DNA of 64,000 nucleotides from Burkholderiales bacterium. GTDB taxonomy: Bacteria > Pseudomonadota > Gammaproteobacteria > Burkholderiales > Burkholderiaceae_D. Each line of letters starts with the position of its first letter. Within the stretch, counting starts at the first letter, position 1. Position numbers and translations under genes: made by a program. Positions 53,591 through 63,133 of this stretch are shown here, in pieces. Location: positions 62,001 through 126,000 of the forward strand of contig JACOUL010000028.1 of assembly GCA_016177875.1 (NCBI GenBank), given 5' to 3'. Under the pieces are notes generated by a model. It was not told the origin of the DNA. It saw only the letters and a list, made by a program, of their open reading frames with translations, and did no database searches.

Positions 53591-55267
53591 CTAGTCTTGC
53601 GCATAGATGTCGTTGTCCTTGGTTTCGCGGATGAATAGCGAACCGATCACGAAGGTCAGCACCGCCACGCCGATCGGATACCAGAGGCCGTAGTAGATAT
53701 CGCCTTTCTGCGCCACCAGGGCGAAGGAAATGGTCGGCAACAGGCCGCCGAACCAGCCGTTGCCGATGTGATACGGCAGCGACATCGAGGTATAGCGGAT
53801 ACGGGTCGGGAACATTTCAACCAGCATGGCGGCAATCGGACCGTACACCATGGTCACGTAGATCACCAGGATGGTCAGCAATGCCAGAACCATCGGCTTG
53901 TTGATCTTGGCCGGATCTGCCTTGGCCGGATAGCCGGCTTCTTTGATGGCGCCTGCCAGAGTCTTCTTGAATTCGCCTTCCTTCTTTTTGCTGTCGGCGT
54001 CGAAGTTCAATCCGTCCGGCGTCAGCTTGGCGTTGAATGAATCGATTTCCTTATTGCCGACCATGATCTTGGTGACGGTGCCGGCAGGTGCGTCCTTGGT
54101 CGAGTAATTCACCGAGTTGGCAGCTAGGTTTTGCTTGGCGATATCGCAAGAGCTGGTGAATTTCTTTTGACCGGTCGGATTGAACTGGAAGGAGCACTCA
54201 TTCGGATCCGCAGTGACGACCACAGGAGCGTTCTTCTGTGCCGCTTCGAGTGCCGGATTGGCATAATGCGTGATCGCGCCGAAGATCGGGAAGTAGGTCA
54301 GCGCGGCGATCAGGCAACCGCCCATGATGATCGGCTTGCGGCCGATCTTATCGGATAGCGAGCCGAATATGATAAAGAACGGCGTGCCGATCAAGAGTGA
54401 CGCGGCGATCAAGATATTGGCGGTAGCGGCATCGACTTTGAGGGTCTGGGTCAGGAAGAACAAGGCATAGAACTGACCCGTGTACCACACCACGGCTTGG
54501 CCAGCGGTCAAGCCGATCAGCGCCAGGATGACGATCTTCAGGTTCTTCCATTGACCGAAGGATTCGGTGAGCGGCGCCTTGGAAGTTTTGCCTTCCGCTT
54601 TCATGCGGGCGAATGCCGGCGATTCATTCATCGACAAGCGAATCCACACTGAAACGGCAAGCAGGAACACCGATACCAGGAAGGGAACGCGCCAGCCCCA
54701 GTCGGCAAATGCGGCCTCACCGGCTGCGGTACGGGTGCCGAGAATCACCATCAAGGATAGGAACAGGCCCAACGTTGCGGTCGTTTGAATCCAGGCGGTG
54801 AAGGCGCCACGTTTTCCGTGCGGTGCGTGCTCGGCAACATAGGTTGCCGCGCCGCCGTATTCGCCGCCCAGCGCCAAGCCTTGCAGAATCCGCAGCGAGA
54901 TCAAAATCACCGGAGCGGCTAAGCCGATAGACGCATAGCTCGGCAAGAGGCCGACCACGAAAGTCGACAAGCCCATGATCAAGATCGTGACCAGGAAGGT
55001 GTATTTGCGACCGATCATATCGCCCAGCCGCCCGAACACCAGCGCGCCGAAAGGACGCACGATAAAGCCGGCGGCAAATGCCAGCAGGGCGAAGATGAAG
55101 CCGGTGGTGGGATCGGTGCCCGAGAAGAATTGCTTGGCGATGATCGGGGCGAGCGATCCGTATAGGTAAAAGTCGTACCATTCAAAAACGGTACCGAGCG
55201 AGGACGCGAAAATAACCTTGCGCTCTTCGCCTGTCATGCCGCGTTCAGCAGTCTGTATATTGGCCAT
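53591..55267 (-). CDS. MFS transporter, metabolite:H+ symporter (MHS) family, with periplasmic insertion
   Basis: A 558-residue, 12-helix transporter of the ProP/KgtP/ShiA group: FEWYDFYLYGSLAPIIAKQFF, GRLGDMIGRKYTF, RILQGLALGGEYGGAATYVAEHA. An insertion of about 120 residues (336-458) between helices 9 and 10 should face the periplasm; it has two Cys (C358, C374) that could form a disulphide. The substrate is probably an organic acid or osmolyte but cannot be told. ATG 55267 has an AGGAGA site; a further 17 residues of upstream frame lack one. Confidence 0.88.
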   Translation of the reverse strand: MANIQTAERGMTGEERKVIFASSLGTVFEWYDFYLYGSLAPIIAKQFFSGTDPTTGFIFALLAFAAGFIVRPFGALVFGRLGDMIGRKYTFLVTILIMGLSTFVVGLLPSYASIGLAAPVILISLRILQGLALGGEYGGAATYVAEHAPHGKRGAFTAWIQTTATLGLFLSLMVILGTRTAAGEAAFADWGWRVPFLVSVFLLAVSVWIRLSMNESPAFARMKAEGKTSKAPLTESFGQWKNLKIVILALIGLTAGQAVVWYTGQFYALFFLTQTLKVDAATANILIAASLLIGTPFFIIFGSLSDKIGRKPIIMGGCLIAALTYFPIFGAITHYANPALEAAQKNAPVVVTADPNECSFQFNPTGQKKFTSSCDIAKQNLAANSVNYSTKDAPAGTVTKIMVGNKEIDSFNAKLTPDGLNFDADSKKKEGEFKKTLAGAIKEAGYPAKADPAKINKPMVLALLTILVIYVTMVYGPIAAMLVEMFPTRIRYTSMSLPYHIGNGWFGGLLPTISFALVAQKGDIYYGLWYPIGVAVLTFVIGSLFIRETKDNDIYAQD

Positions 55268-55433
55268 GAGTGTCTCCTGAAAGGATTGATATGGGTCTAC
55301 AAAAAAATGGTTGTTCACTTTTTTGCATGGCCAGAGTGTGCGATTTCAAACTTACGCAATGCTTGCTAAAAACTTACAGAACCTTACAGTGCGCGTGCTA
55401 TGCTGCGGCCCTCAATCTTTGCGGAAAATCGGT

Positions 55434-55862
55434 ATGACGGACGGCGAAAATTTTCCTTTGGAAATCCCCTTTCTGAGAGAGTTGGGCGTTGAGTTATTAG
55501 AGATGGATGCAGGCGAAGCGCAACTCGCCTTAACTTTAGAACCGCGCCATTTAAATAGTTGGGAAGTCGCGCATGGCGGCGTAACGATGACCTTGTTGGA
55601 TGCGGCGATGTCTTTGGCCGGCCGCTCTTTGCATCCCGACGCGAAGGCCGGCGTAACGGTGGAAATGAAGACGAGTTTTTTGCAAGCCGGCGGCGAAGCC
55701 GGCAGCCGCCTGATCGTCAGGGGAAAAGCTTTTCACCGTTCCACCACCATGTGTTTTTGCGAAGCGGAGGCGAAAAACGGCGATCAATTGGTAGCCAAAG
55801 CAATGGGTACATTTAAATATTTGAAGCGGCTTGATATCAAGCGCAAGGCCGGCGGCAAATGA
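55434..55862 (+). CDS. PaaI-family thioesterase (hotdog fold)
   Basis: A 142-residue hotdog-fold protein: FLRELGVELLEMDAGEAQLALTLEPRHLNSWEVAHGGVTMTLLDAAMSLAGR. The HGG segment with a following Asp is the active-site pattern of PaaI-type acyl-CoA thioesterases. The substrate is unknown. The start ATG 55434 fits the family length; longer upstream frame lacks resemblance. It overlaps the GNAT gene by four bases and is divergent from the transporter. Confidence 0.85.
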   Translation: MTDGENFPLEIPFLRELGVELLEMDAGEAQLALTLEPRHLNSWEVAHGGVTMTLLDAAMSLAGRSLHPDAKAGVTVEMKTSFLQAGGEAGSRLIVRGKAFHRSTTMCFCEAEAKNGDQLVAKAMGTFKYLKRLDIKRKAGGK

Positions 55863-56284
55863 ACTATCAGGTTGTGCTCGGCGATTGGGCCGCCATGGCG
55901 GCTGACGCGCGGCCATTGCGCGAGGAAGTATTTATTATCGAACAGCAGGTGCCGGTCGAGCTGGAGTGGGATGAATTCGACGAATCATCTGTGCACGCAC
56001 TTTTCTATGATGAAAACGGCGTGGCGCTGGGCACCGGAAGGCTTTTGCCGGATGGGCATATCGGCCGCATGGCGGTGAGGAAAGCAGCGCGCGGGAATGG
56101 GATCGGCAGCGCGATTCTTACCGCACTCATGAATGCAGCGCGTGTCCGCGGCAACGTAGAAGTTGTACTGAATGCGCAAGTGCACGCCGAATCGTTTTAT
56201 GCGCGTTTTGGCTTCGTGCGGGAAGGAGACGTTTTTTCGGATGCCGGCATTCCGCACATCCGCATGCGTCACCTGTTCGAATAA
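55859..56284 (+). CDS. GNAT-family N-acetyltransferase
   Basis: A 141-residue acetyltransferase of the ElaA-like subgroup: LREEVFIIEQQVPVELEWDEFDE and the acetyl-CoA-binding IGRMAVRKAARGNGIGSAILTAL. The C-terminal FYARFGFVREGDVFSDAGIPHIRM completes the fold. The acceptor is unknown. It is translationally coupled to the thioesterase gene (ATGA overlap) and converges on the NRDE gene. Confidence 0.87.
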   Translation: MNYQVVLGDWAAMAADARPLREEVFIIEQQVPVELEWDEFDESSVHALFYDENGVALGTGRLLPDGHIGRMAVRKAARGNGIGSAILTALMNAARVRGNVEVVLNAQVHAESFYARFGFVREGDVFSDAGIPHIRMRHLFE

Positions 56285-56291
56285 AGAAAAA

Positions 56292-57017
56292 TTATTTAAC
56301 CGGCCGTTCGTAGAGTTCGGCGCTGTGGTCGGTGCTCAGTTTGACCACGGTCGAGGTGCGTGTGCCGTAGGTAGGTGATTCTATGCATACCGCCGACAGA
56401 ATTCTTTCCAATTCAAGACTGACGCCGGTTTTGGGCAGCCGGCAATCGGTCGCGTGCGTGGTGTCCGACAGCATTTCAAAGAACGCGTCTTCCGGCGCGC
56501 ATTGGCAGAGCAGGCTGGCAAACTGCGCCTTGGTCCGCACCACCTTGGGCCAGCAGCAATCCAGGCTGGCGTTCGACAAGCCATAGAGACCAGGCGCCAG
56601 CGGTTTGCCGTTGCGCGCATCGTCGCTCGCCTTGTTCGAATACCAAATCAAATGCTCGGTATCGCCGATCAGCAAATTGAATCCGTTGTAGCGCGATCCG
56701 ATTTCACGCACTTGCTCGACGTATTCTTGCGCGCTGAGTTTTTCGGCCAGGTAGTTCGCCACCAGCATGCCGCGCGAGGGGGCATTGGTTTTGACGTCGG
56801 CCGGGTTGCGGATATTGGTGATGGCGGCAAAGCGGCCGTCGCGCGTGATCCCCATCCAGGTGCCGCCGCCTTGCAAGTCGCGTCCTGCATAGACATCCGG
56901 ATAATCTTCCCACCAATGCGCAGGCTGCGCCGGCCGGTCATAGTATTCGTCACGATTGCCCGCAGCGATCAGCGGCATATTCGGAATGACTTGCCAGGCA
57001 AAGACTATCAGGCACAT
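56292..57017 (-). CDS. NRDE-family (TANGO2-like) protein
   Basis: A 241-residue protein beginning MCLIVFAW and carrying AAGNRDEYYDRPAQPAHWW, which contains the NRDE motif naming the family. GGGTWMGITRDGRFAAITNIR follows. A Cys at position 2 could be an N-terminal nucleophile as in Ntn hydrolases, but activity is unproven. Human TANGO2 is linked to haem and lipid handling; bacterial function is unknown. It overlaps the DUF4936 gene by 10 bases. Confidence 0.85.
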   Translation of the reverse strand: MCLIVFAWQVIPNMPLIAAGNRDEYYDRPAQPAHWWEDYPDVYAGRDLQGGGTWMGITRDGRFAAITNIRNPADVKTNAPSRGMLVANYLAEKLSAQEYVEQVREIGSRYNGFNLLIGDTEHLIWYSNKASDDARNGKPLAPGLYGLSNASLDCCWPKVVRTKAQFASLLCQCAPEDAFFEMLSDTTHATDCRLPKTGVSLELERILSAVCIESPTYGTRTSTVVKLSTDHSAELYERPVK

Positions 57018-57301
57018 GGGGTACTCGTTGCGTCAATAAATACTTCCGTGTGGCGCTCGCCGTCGATCAGGGCTTGCACGCCGCTTGCGACCACTTCATG
57101 CGCTAGTATCGCATCAAATCCGCTTGGGACGCTGTTGTAGATTTCCATCCAGGTGTGCTGATTGTTTTGCGCTTGCGGGCGGCGTTTGAGTTCGGCGACG
57201 ATGCCATGACGTTTGGATAAGTTCGCTTGCATGCTTGTTACTCGTTTTAGCAGCTCAGGCTCGCGATCGCACGCGGCACGGTAATAGATATACAAGTTCA
57301 T
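57008..57301 (-). CDS. DUF4936-family protein
   Basis: A 97-residue protein: MNLYIYYRAACDREPELLKRVTSMQANL and QNNQHTWMEIYNSVPSGFDAILAHEV. This resembles the betaproteobacterial DUF4936 family, function unknown. It reads like a small ferredoxin-like alpha/beta fold similar to antibiotic-monooxygenase-type domains, though that is a guess. It sits between ygfZ and the NRDE gene on the same strand with minimal spacing, so the three are probably one transcript. Confidence 0.78.
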   Translation of the reverse strand: MNLYIYYRAACDREPELLKRVTSMQANLSKRHGIVAELKRRPQAQNNQHTWMEIYNSVPSGFDAILAHEVVASGVQALIDGERHTEVFIDATSTPCA

Positions 57302-57309
57302 TTATCGGG

Positions 57310-58341
57310 TCAACCGGCGTCGGGCAAGTCGTAGGGCAAGACTTGCATCGCGAGCGTCGGACCGCTTACCGATCCGAGATGGATGGGACTGCCGAGTTCC
57401 GCGGTTTTCAGTTCGACCAGAACGGCGGATCGCCGGCCCGTTCGCGCGGCGTTGACGATCATGCCGCAGGGCTGTTCCGGATCGGCCTCGGAAAACACCT
57501 CCATACCCGCCGTCGCGTCGCCATCGATCAAGGCGGGCATCATGCGGCGCTTCAGTTTGCCCAGATATTGGCTGCGGGCGACGATTTCCTGGCCGGGATA
57601 GCAACCTTTTTTGAAATTGACGCCGCCCACGACTTCGAAGTTAATCATTTGCGGCACGAATTTATCCTGCGTTTCCAAAACAATCTGCGGAAGCGCAGCT
57701 TGAATATCGGTCAGTCGCCATGCGCTTGTGCCGAGCGCCTTTAGCTTCGCTGTCAGAGACGGCCAAGCCGCAATTGCACGCTCGGCTGAGGCGATCCACA
57801 CATACCGCGGCAGGCCGGCCGCATCGGCGACACGAATCAGCGTTCCGCCTTCCGCCTCGATTTTGGCGTACGGTGCGCCGGGCAAATCGGCGAAATGCGC
57901 TTTTAATGCATCCGCGGCGAGGCTGCCGCCAATTCCGAGCAAAGCGGAATCGCCGGTAATATCGGCGACGTTGACTTTGGCGCGCAGGACGTACATTTGC
58001 AAGCGTTTTTGGATTGCCGGGAGGATTTGGCGCGGCATCAGAAGCACGATGGCGTCCGCGTTTTTCCACATCAAAAACGTCGCTAACAGTCGGCCCTTCG
58101 GTGTGCAATAACCTGCAAGCCGCGCTTCTTCCGCGCCTAAATGTTCTACATCGTTGGTCAGCTGATTGTGCAGAAAATGGGCGGCATCTTCGCCGGTAAA
58201 AGCGATCAAGCCCAAATCGGTTAAGGGCACAACGAATCCTTCGGGCATTGCCGCAGGATCGGAAGAAGCCAACTCGGTTTGGGAGGTCGCTTCATCGATG
58301 CGCGCGCCTTGATCGGCGAAGAATTGCAGCCATTTATCCAT
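57310..58341 (-). CDS. ygfZ: folate-binding protein YgfZ
   Basis: Helps maintain certain iron-sulphur enzymes in a tetrahydrofolate-dependent way. The 343-residue protein resembles the aminomethyltransferase fold, with FLHNQLTNDVEHL in the N-terminal half. It has the family-defining KGCYPGQEIVAR with its conserved Cys. I chose ATG 58341 (MDKWLQFFADQGARI); the open frame runs to 58413 without family resemblance. It is divergent from mltG across 118 bases, an arrangement common in Burkholderiales. Confidence 0.92.
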   Translation of the reverse strand: MDKWLQFFADQGARIDEATSQTELASSDPAAMPEGFVVPLTDLGLIAFTGEDAAHFLHNQLTNDVEHLGAEEARLAGYCTPKGRLLATFLMWKNADAIVLLMPRQILPAIQKRLQMYVLRAKVNVADITGDSALLGIGGSLAADALKAHFADLPGAPYAKIEAEGGTLIRVADAAGLPRYVWIASAERAIAAWPSLTAKLKALGTSAWRLTDIQAALPQIVLETQDKFVPQMINFEVVGGVNFKKGCYPGQEIVARSQYLGKLKRRMMPALIDGDATAGMEVFSEADPEQPCGMIVNAARTGRRSAVLVELKTAELGSPIHLGSVSGPTLAMQVLPYDLPDAG

Positions 58342-58459
58342 GGAAAATAAGAAATTAATCAGCCAAGCGATTATCATTAGCACCCTGTCCCGACGGGACG
58401 GCGCAACGCGCAAATTATAGATGCGGTAAAAAAATCGCGTCGGTTACTGCCAAATCACC

Positions 58460-59449
58460 ATGAAGTTAATCGGGAATCTTATTGCAGGCGTTATTGTTTT
58501 GGCAGTCATTGCCATTGGCGGCTTGGCCTATTGGGCCAAACAGCCGATTCTTGAAGCCGGTCAGCCCCCCATTGCCTTTAGCATTGAAGCAGGTGCCGGC
58601 GGCCGCGTGTTGGCAAAGCAAATTGCCAAGGCGGGGGTGCCGATCAACCCGGACTTATTCGGGCTATTGGCGCGTGCTGTCGGCAAGTCGGGCAAGATGA
58701 AAGCCGGCAGCTACGAGCTCAAGCCCGGCACGACGCCATTAAAGCTGGTCGACCAATTGGTGCGCGGCGAATTTGCCCAGGAATCGTTGGCGATTATTGA
58801 AGGCTGGACCTTTCGCCAGATGCGCGAAGCCATTGCTCAACATCCAGGGCTCAAGCATGACACGGTAGACATGTCGGAGCGAGAATTGCTGGAAAAGGCG
58901 GCGCCTGGATTCAAGATTGCCGAAGGTTTGTTTTTCCCCGACACCTATATGTTCGCCAAAGGTTCAAGCGAGTTACAGGTATATAAACAAGCGCATACCG
59001 CTCTGATCAGGCGCTTAAATGAGGCGTGGGCAAAGCGCGATATGTCGTTGCCGTATAAGACACCCTATGATGCCTTGATCATGGCATCGATCGTGGAAAA
59101 GGAAACAGGGAGAAGGGCTGAGCGCAGCATGATTGCCGGGGTATTCGTTAATCGCCTAAAGCAAGGCATGCTTTTGCAAACCGATCCGACCGTCATTTAT
59201 GGCATGGGCGGCAAGTACAATGGCAATATTCGCAAGCGCGACTTAGAGGCCGACACGCCGTACAACACCTATACTCGTGCCGGCTTGCCGCCGACGCCGA
59301 TCGCTTTGCCCGGCGCGGCTTCGCTGGAAGCCGCGTTAAATCCCTTGAAAACGGATGCCTTGTATTTTGTGTCGCGTGGGGATGGGAGTAGCCATTTTTC
59401 CAACAATCTGACCGACCACAATCGGGCGGTGAACAAATACCAGAGATAG
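58460..59449 (+). CDS. mltG: endolytic murein transglycosylase
   Basis: Cuts nascent glycan strands in the periplasm and helps set their length. The 329-residue protein has an N-terminal membrane anchor (residues 5-25), a LysM-like segment (about 40-115) and a YceG catalytic domain. The catalytic Glu is in [12 protein letters not shown], and [12 protein letters not shown] and [18 protein letters not shown] are family landmarks. It is followed 2 bases later by tmk, as in many proteobacteria. Confidence 0.95.
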   Translation: MKLIGNLIAGVIVLAVIAIGGLAYWAKQPILEAGQPPIAFSIEAGAGGRVLAKQIAKAGVPINPDLFGLLARAVGKSGKMKAGSYELKPGTTPLKLVDQLVRGEFAQESLAIIEGWTFRQMREAIAQHPGLKHDTVDMSERELLEKAAPGFKIAEGLFFPDTYMFAKGSSELQVYKQAHTALIRRLNEAWAKRDMSLPYKTPYDALIMASIVEKETGRRAERSMIAGVFVNRLKQGMLLQTDPTVIYGMGGKYNGNIRKRDLEADTPYNTYTRAGLPPTPIALPGAASLEAALNPLKTDALYFVSRGDGSSHFSNNLTDHNRAVNKYQR

Positions 59450-59451
59450 TC

Positions 59452-60057
59452 ATGCGCGGCAAATTCATTACCTTCGAAGGCATCGATGGTGCCGGCAAAT
59501 CGACCCATCTTGGACATGTGGCGGAATTGCTTGCCCGCCGCGGGATCAAGGTGGTGGTTACCCGCGAGCCGGGCGGTACGGCGCTCGGCGAAAAACTGCG
59601 CGATCTGCTTTTGCATGAAAAAATGCACCTCGAAACCGAGGCGCTTCTGATGTTCGGCGCACGCCGCGAGCATTTGGCGCAGGTCATCGAGCCGGCTCTT
59701 GCGCGGGGTGATTGGGTGATTTCCGATCGCTTTACCGACGCCACTTTTGCCTACCAAGGCGGTGGCAGAAAATTGTCGCTTGATAAATTGGCTGCCTTGG
59801 AACAATGGGTCCATCCGCATCTCCAGCCGGATTTGACCTTGCTGTTCGATGTGCCTTTGGAGGTGGCGCGTGCACGACTCGATGCGGCACGCGAGCCGGA
59901 TAAATTTGAGCAGGAGAAAGCGGATTTTTTTGCGGCGACGCGGGCCGTTTATTTGCAAAGAGCGGCGCAATTTCCCGAACGATTTCGGGTTATCGACTCG
60001 ACCCAGTCGATTGATTATATTCGCAAATCACTTGAGAAATTGATTGTAACTATTTGA
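59452..60057 (+). CDS. tmk: thymidylate kinase
   Basis: Phosphorylates dTMP to dTDP. The 201-residue protein shows the P-loop [34 protein letters not shown], the DR(F/Y) motif in [15 protein letters not shown] and the LID region with [18 protein letters not shown]. It sits between mltG and holB in the conserved order. Confidence 0.97.
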   Translation: MRGKFITFEGIDGAGKSTHLGHVAELLARRGIKVVVTREPGGTALGEKLRDLLLHEKMHLETEALLMFGARREHLAQVIEPALARGDWVISDRFTDATFAYQGGGRKLSLDKLAALEQWVHPHLQPDLTLLFDVPLEVARARLDAAREPDKFEQEKADFFAATRAVYLQRAAQFPERFRVIDSTQSIDYIRKSLEKLIVTI

Positions 60058-60124
60058 ATTAAAAGATTTTATCTTAAATTCTCATGTTTATGATTAAGAA
60101 GGCTCTGTAAGCAATTGAAATTAA

Positions 60125-61156
60125 ATGAGTAATCCTCTTTTTTCTTGGCAAAATCAGGCTTGGCGCCAGTTGCAACAGATGCGCGATCGCCTGCCGCACG
60201 CGATCCTGTTGCATGGGCCGACCGGCATCGGCAAGACCGTGTTCGCCGAAGCTTTTGCGCAATCGCTTTTGTGTGAAACCCCCACGGCTGAGGGCTACGC
60301 CTGCGGCAGTTGTTCATCGTGCGGCTGGTTTGTCCAGTACGGACATCCCGATTACCGCCGGTTGCGGCCCGAGGTTCTCGAAGAAAGCGATGCGGACGGA
60401 GAAGGTGAAGCGGAGGAGGGGGAGCGGAAAGCGGGCAAGTCCGCCAAGGCGCCATCCAAGGATATTCGCATCGACCAAGTGCGTGCTCTCGCCGATTTCA
60501 TGAATGTATCGACGCATCGGCAGGGCAAGCGGGTCATCATGCTGTATCCGGCGGAAGCCTTGAATGCCGCAGCCGCCAACGCTTTGCTGAAAACATTGGA
60601 AGAACCGCCGCCGAATACGGTGTTTTTGCTAATTTCCAACAGCTTGGACCGCTTGCTGCCGACCATCCTGTCGCGTTGCCGCAAATTTGCCTTGGCGATG
60701 CCGCCATGGGAAGACGCTCTTGCCTGGCTGAAGGCGCAAGGCGTTGCCGATGCGGATGTATGGTTGGCGGAACAAGGCGGTGCGCCTTTGGCGGCGCAGG
60801 AAACGGCTCAGTCCGAATCCCGTGAAGCCATGGATGAATTCCTGCGTCAACTGGCCAAGCCAGGCGTCGAAGGTGCGCTCAGAACGGCGGAGCGTCTGCA
60901 AAAAACGCCCGCAGTGCAGCAAGTCGAATGGTTGCAGCGTTGGCTGTACGACTTGTTTTCTGTAAAGCTTTGCGGAAAAATCCGGTATTATCCTCGATAT
61001 AAGAACGAGCTTGCTTCGCTGAGCACGCGAGTGGATGTCGATCGTTTAATGTCCGCTTTAAAATCGGCCAACGAACGCCGCGCGATTGCCGAACATCCTT
61101 TGTCGGCGAAATTGTTCATCGAAGACATGCTGTTGGATTACACGAAAATGTACTGA
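60125..61156 (+). CDS. holB: DNA polymerase III subunit delta'
   Basis: Clamp-loader subunit that stabilises the delta-gamma complex. The 343-residue AAA+ protein has HAILLHGPTGIGKTVFAEAFAQ and the zinc Cys cluster CGSCSSCGWF. RIDQVRALADFM, LNAAAANALLKTLEEPPPNTVFLL and PTILSRCRKF follow. A charged insertion (about residues 80-112, many Glu, Gly and Lys) interrupts the region after the zinc site. The stop (61154-61156) touches a long-form repeat copy. Confidence 0.94.
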   Translation: MSNPLFSWQNQAWRQLQQMRDRLPHAILLHGPTGIGKTVFAEAFAQSLLCETPTAEGYACGSCSSCGWFVQYGHPDYRRLRPEVLEESDADGEGEAEEGERKAGKSAKAPSKDIRIDQVRALADFMNVSTHRQGKRVIMLYPAEALNAAAANALLKTLEEPPPNTVFLLISNSLDRLLPTILSRCRKFALAMPPWEDALAWLKAQGVADADVWLAEQGGAPLAAQETAQSESREAMDEFLRQLAKPGVEGALRTAERLQKTPAVQQVEWLQRWLYDLFSVKLCGKIRYYPRYKNELASLSTRVDVDRLMSALKSANERRAIAEHPLSAKLFIEDMLLDYTKMY

Positions 61157-61256
61157 TTGCGGGAAAGAATTTTTTACATCGGGGACAGAGTTGAGCAACG
61201 CGGTACTCTGTCCTCGACGAATTAAGCTGAGCGGCACTCTGTCCCCAACATTATAG
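61155..61256. repeat. dispersed palindromic repeat, long composite form, copy 4
   Basis: GGGGACAGAG (61181-61190) is followed by ACTCTGTCC boxes at 61205-61213 and 61236-61244. It aligns end to end with copy 3. Its first part (ATTGCGGGA) and last part (GCGG-ACTCTGTCCCCAACATTAT) match the ends of copy 1, as if the short form were a collapsed version. It begins within the holB stop codon and ends 19 bases before pilZ. Confidence 0.82.
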
Positions 61257-61274
61257 AAAGAAGAGAAGAAGACC

Positions 61275-61661
61275 ATGGCTGAAGCACCCGCCGTCGCCGC
61301 AACTGCAGGAGCCGCCGGCGTCGCTCGTCCTTCGGTTCTGTCGCTTGCGATCAAGGAAAAATCTGCCTTGTACGCAGCCTACATGCCTTTTCTGATCAAC
61401 GGCGGCATCTTTGTGCCGACTAATAAGCCGTATAAGCTGGGCGATGAAATCTATCTCATCCTGACGCTGATGGATGATCCCAACAAGTATCCGATTGCGG
61501 GCAAAGTGGCTTGGGTTACCCCGGCAGGAGCGCACAACAGCAAGGCCCAAGGCATCGGCGTCCATCTCCCGGCCGATGAAAGCGGCACGCGCGTGCGGCA
61601 ACGCATCGAGGAATTGCTGGGCGCCGCCCTCGGTTCGTCGCGGGTTACTCACACGCTGTAA
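61275..61661 (+). CDS. pilZ: type IV pilus protein PilZ
   Basis: A 128-residue single PilZ domain. Its place between holB and tatD is that of the founding PilZ needed for type IV pilus assembly. Like that protein it lacks the RxxxR motif for c-di-GMP: the N-terminal stretch reads VLSLAIKEKSALYAAYMPFL, and the core has GGIFVPTNKPYKLGDEIYLIL and GKVAWVTP. So it probably works by binding pilus regulators rather than c-di-GMP. A GAAGAGAAGAAG stretch gives the ribosome site. Confidence 0.9.
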   Translation: MAEAPAVAATAGAAGVARPSVLSLAIKEKSALYAAYMPFLINGGIFVPTNKPYKLGDEIYLILTLMDDPNKYPIAGKVAWVTPAGAHNSKAQGIGVHLPADESGTRVRQRIEELLGAALGSSRVTHTL

Positions 61662-61694
61662 CGCCGTTTCCCGACGGCGGCGTAAAATAGCGCC

Positions 61695-62471
61695 ATGTAC
61701 GTCGATTCCCACTGTCACATCAATTTCCCCGAATTAGCAGCGCGCTTGCCTGAAATCTTCGGCAAGATGGCTGAAAACCAGGTCAGCCATGCATTGTGCG
61801 TGGCGGTCGATTTGCCGGAATTTCCCCAGGTTTTGGATTTGGCCGAACGCTATCCGAATGTTTATGCATCGGTCGGCGTGCATCCCGATTACACGGATAC
61901 GCCGGAACCGAGCGTGGAGCAATTGGTGCAGCTCTCACAGCATCCGAAGATTGTCGCGATCGGCGAAACCGGCTTGGATTATTATCGCCTCGAAGGCGAT
62001 TTGGAATGGCAGCGCGAGCGTTTTCGTACCCACATCCGGGCGTCGCGCGAGACCGGCAAGCCACTGATTATTCATACCCGTTCGGCAGCCGAGGATACGA
62101 TCCGCATCATGCAAGAAGAAGGTGCAGGATTGGATAAGGGCGGAGCGGGCGGCGTCATGCATTGCTTTACCGAGTCGTCGGCAGTGGCGGAAGCGGCGAT
62201 GGCGATGGGCTTTTACATTTCGTTTTCCGGCATCGTTACCTTCAAGAGCGCCAAGGAATTGCAGGCCGTCGCCCTCGCCGTGCCCTTGAACAAAATGCTG
62301 ATTGAAACCGATTCGCCCTATTTGGCGCCCGTGCCTTTTCGCGGCAAAACCAATGAGCCGGGATATGTAAAGCACGTCGCGGAATACATCGCCAAACTCA
62401 AAAGCCTGCCGCTCGAAGAGGTGGCGCAGCAAACCACTCAAAATTTCTTCAAGCTATTCAAAATTGCATGA
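61695..62471 (+). CDS. TatD-family metal-dependent hydrolase/DNase
   Basis: A 258-residue TIM-barrel hydrolase (YcfH/TatD group) with metal ligands in DSHCHINF, GETGLDYY, IIHTRSA, MHCFTES and IETDSPYLAP. Such enzymes have 3'-5' DNase or D-aminoacyl-type hydrolase activity; the natural substrate is uncertain. It overlaps the ankyrin gene by four bases and follows pilZ by 33 bases. Confidence 0.92.
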   Translation: MYVDSHCHINFPELAARLPEIFGKMAENQVSHALCVAVDLPEFPQVLDLAERYPNVYASVGVHPDYTDTPEPSVEQLVQLSQHPKIVAIGETGLDYYRLEGDLEWQRERFRTHIRASRETGKPLIIHTRSAAEDTIRIMQEEGAGLDKGGAGGVMHCFTESSAVAEAAMAMGFYISFSGIVTFKSAKELQAVALAVPLNKMLIETDSPYLAPVPFRGKTNEPGYVKHVAEYIAKLKSLPLEEVAQQTTQNFFKLFKIA

Positions 62472-63133
62472 AATCGTTTCCTTCTCTATTGTTGCGCGCT
62501 TGGATGTTGCTGATTGCAGCCGGTTTGCCGGCGGTCTGTTTCGCCGGTGCCTACGATGATTTTTTTTCCGCGGTGAAGTCGGACAATGCCGACGAAATCC
62601 AGGCCTTGCTCAAGCGCGGCCTTGACCCCAATCTGATCGAAGAAGAACGCAACGATACCGGCCTCATTTTGGCAGTGCGCGAAGGATCGATGAATGCCTT
62701 CGATGTGCTGGTCAATGCGCGCGGCATCAATCTCGAAGCCCAGGCGCGCAATGGCGATACGGCGCTGATGATTGCTGCCTATAAAGGAAATGCGCCTGCG
62801 GTGGCGGCGTTATTGGTCAGAGGCGCGCTGGTGAACTGCACTGGTTGGACGGCCTTGCATTACGCTGCCGCCAGCGGTAGCAATGACGTCGTTCATATGC
62901 TGTTGGATAAGAAGGCCGATATCAATGCCCGTTCGCCCAACAACACGACGCCGATCATGATGGCGGTGTTCGGCGGGCATATCATGACCGTTAAGCTGCT
63001 GCTCAATAGCGGTGCGGATGCCGGCTTAAAGAATGACGCGGGAATGACGGCGATCGATTTTGCCGTGAAATACGGCTATAAAGATATCGAGGAAGGCTTG
63101 ACGTATCGCCTCAAGCGAGCGGGGAAACGGTAG
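62468..63133 (+). CDS. exported ankyrin-repeat protein
   Basis: A 221-residue protein with a signal peptide (about residues 1-26, ending CFAGAYDDFF) and five ankyrin-like repeats from residue 30. Examples are GDTALMIAAYKGNAPAVAALLVRGA, GWTALHYAAASGSNDVVHMLLDKKADI and NNTTPIMMAVFGGHIMTVKLLLNSGAD. Repeats of this kind bind proteins; the periplasmic partner is unknown. Ankyrin genes after tatD are common in Burkholderiales, so this is probably ancestral. A MITE-like element abuts its stop codon. Confidence 0.88.
   Translation: MKSFPSLLLRAWMLLIAAGLPAVCFAGAYDDFFSAVKSDNADEIQALLKRGLDPNLIEEERNDTGLILAVREGSMNAFDVLVNARGINLEAQARNGDTALMIAAYKGNAPAVAALLVRGALVNCTGWTALHYAAASGSNDVVHMLLDKKADINARSPNNTTPIMMAVFGGHIMTVKLLLNSGADAGLKNDAGMTAIDFAVKYGYKDIEEGLTYRLKRAGKR

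Noticed and set aside
60058..60124. AAGAT/ATCTT hairpin between tmk and holB as terminator
   Set aside because: Stem is short and AT-only without a proper T run; the genes are normally co-transcribed.
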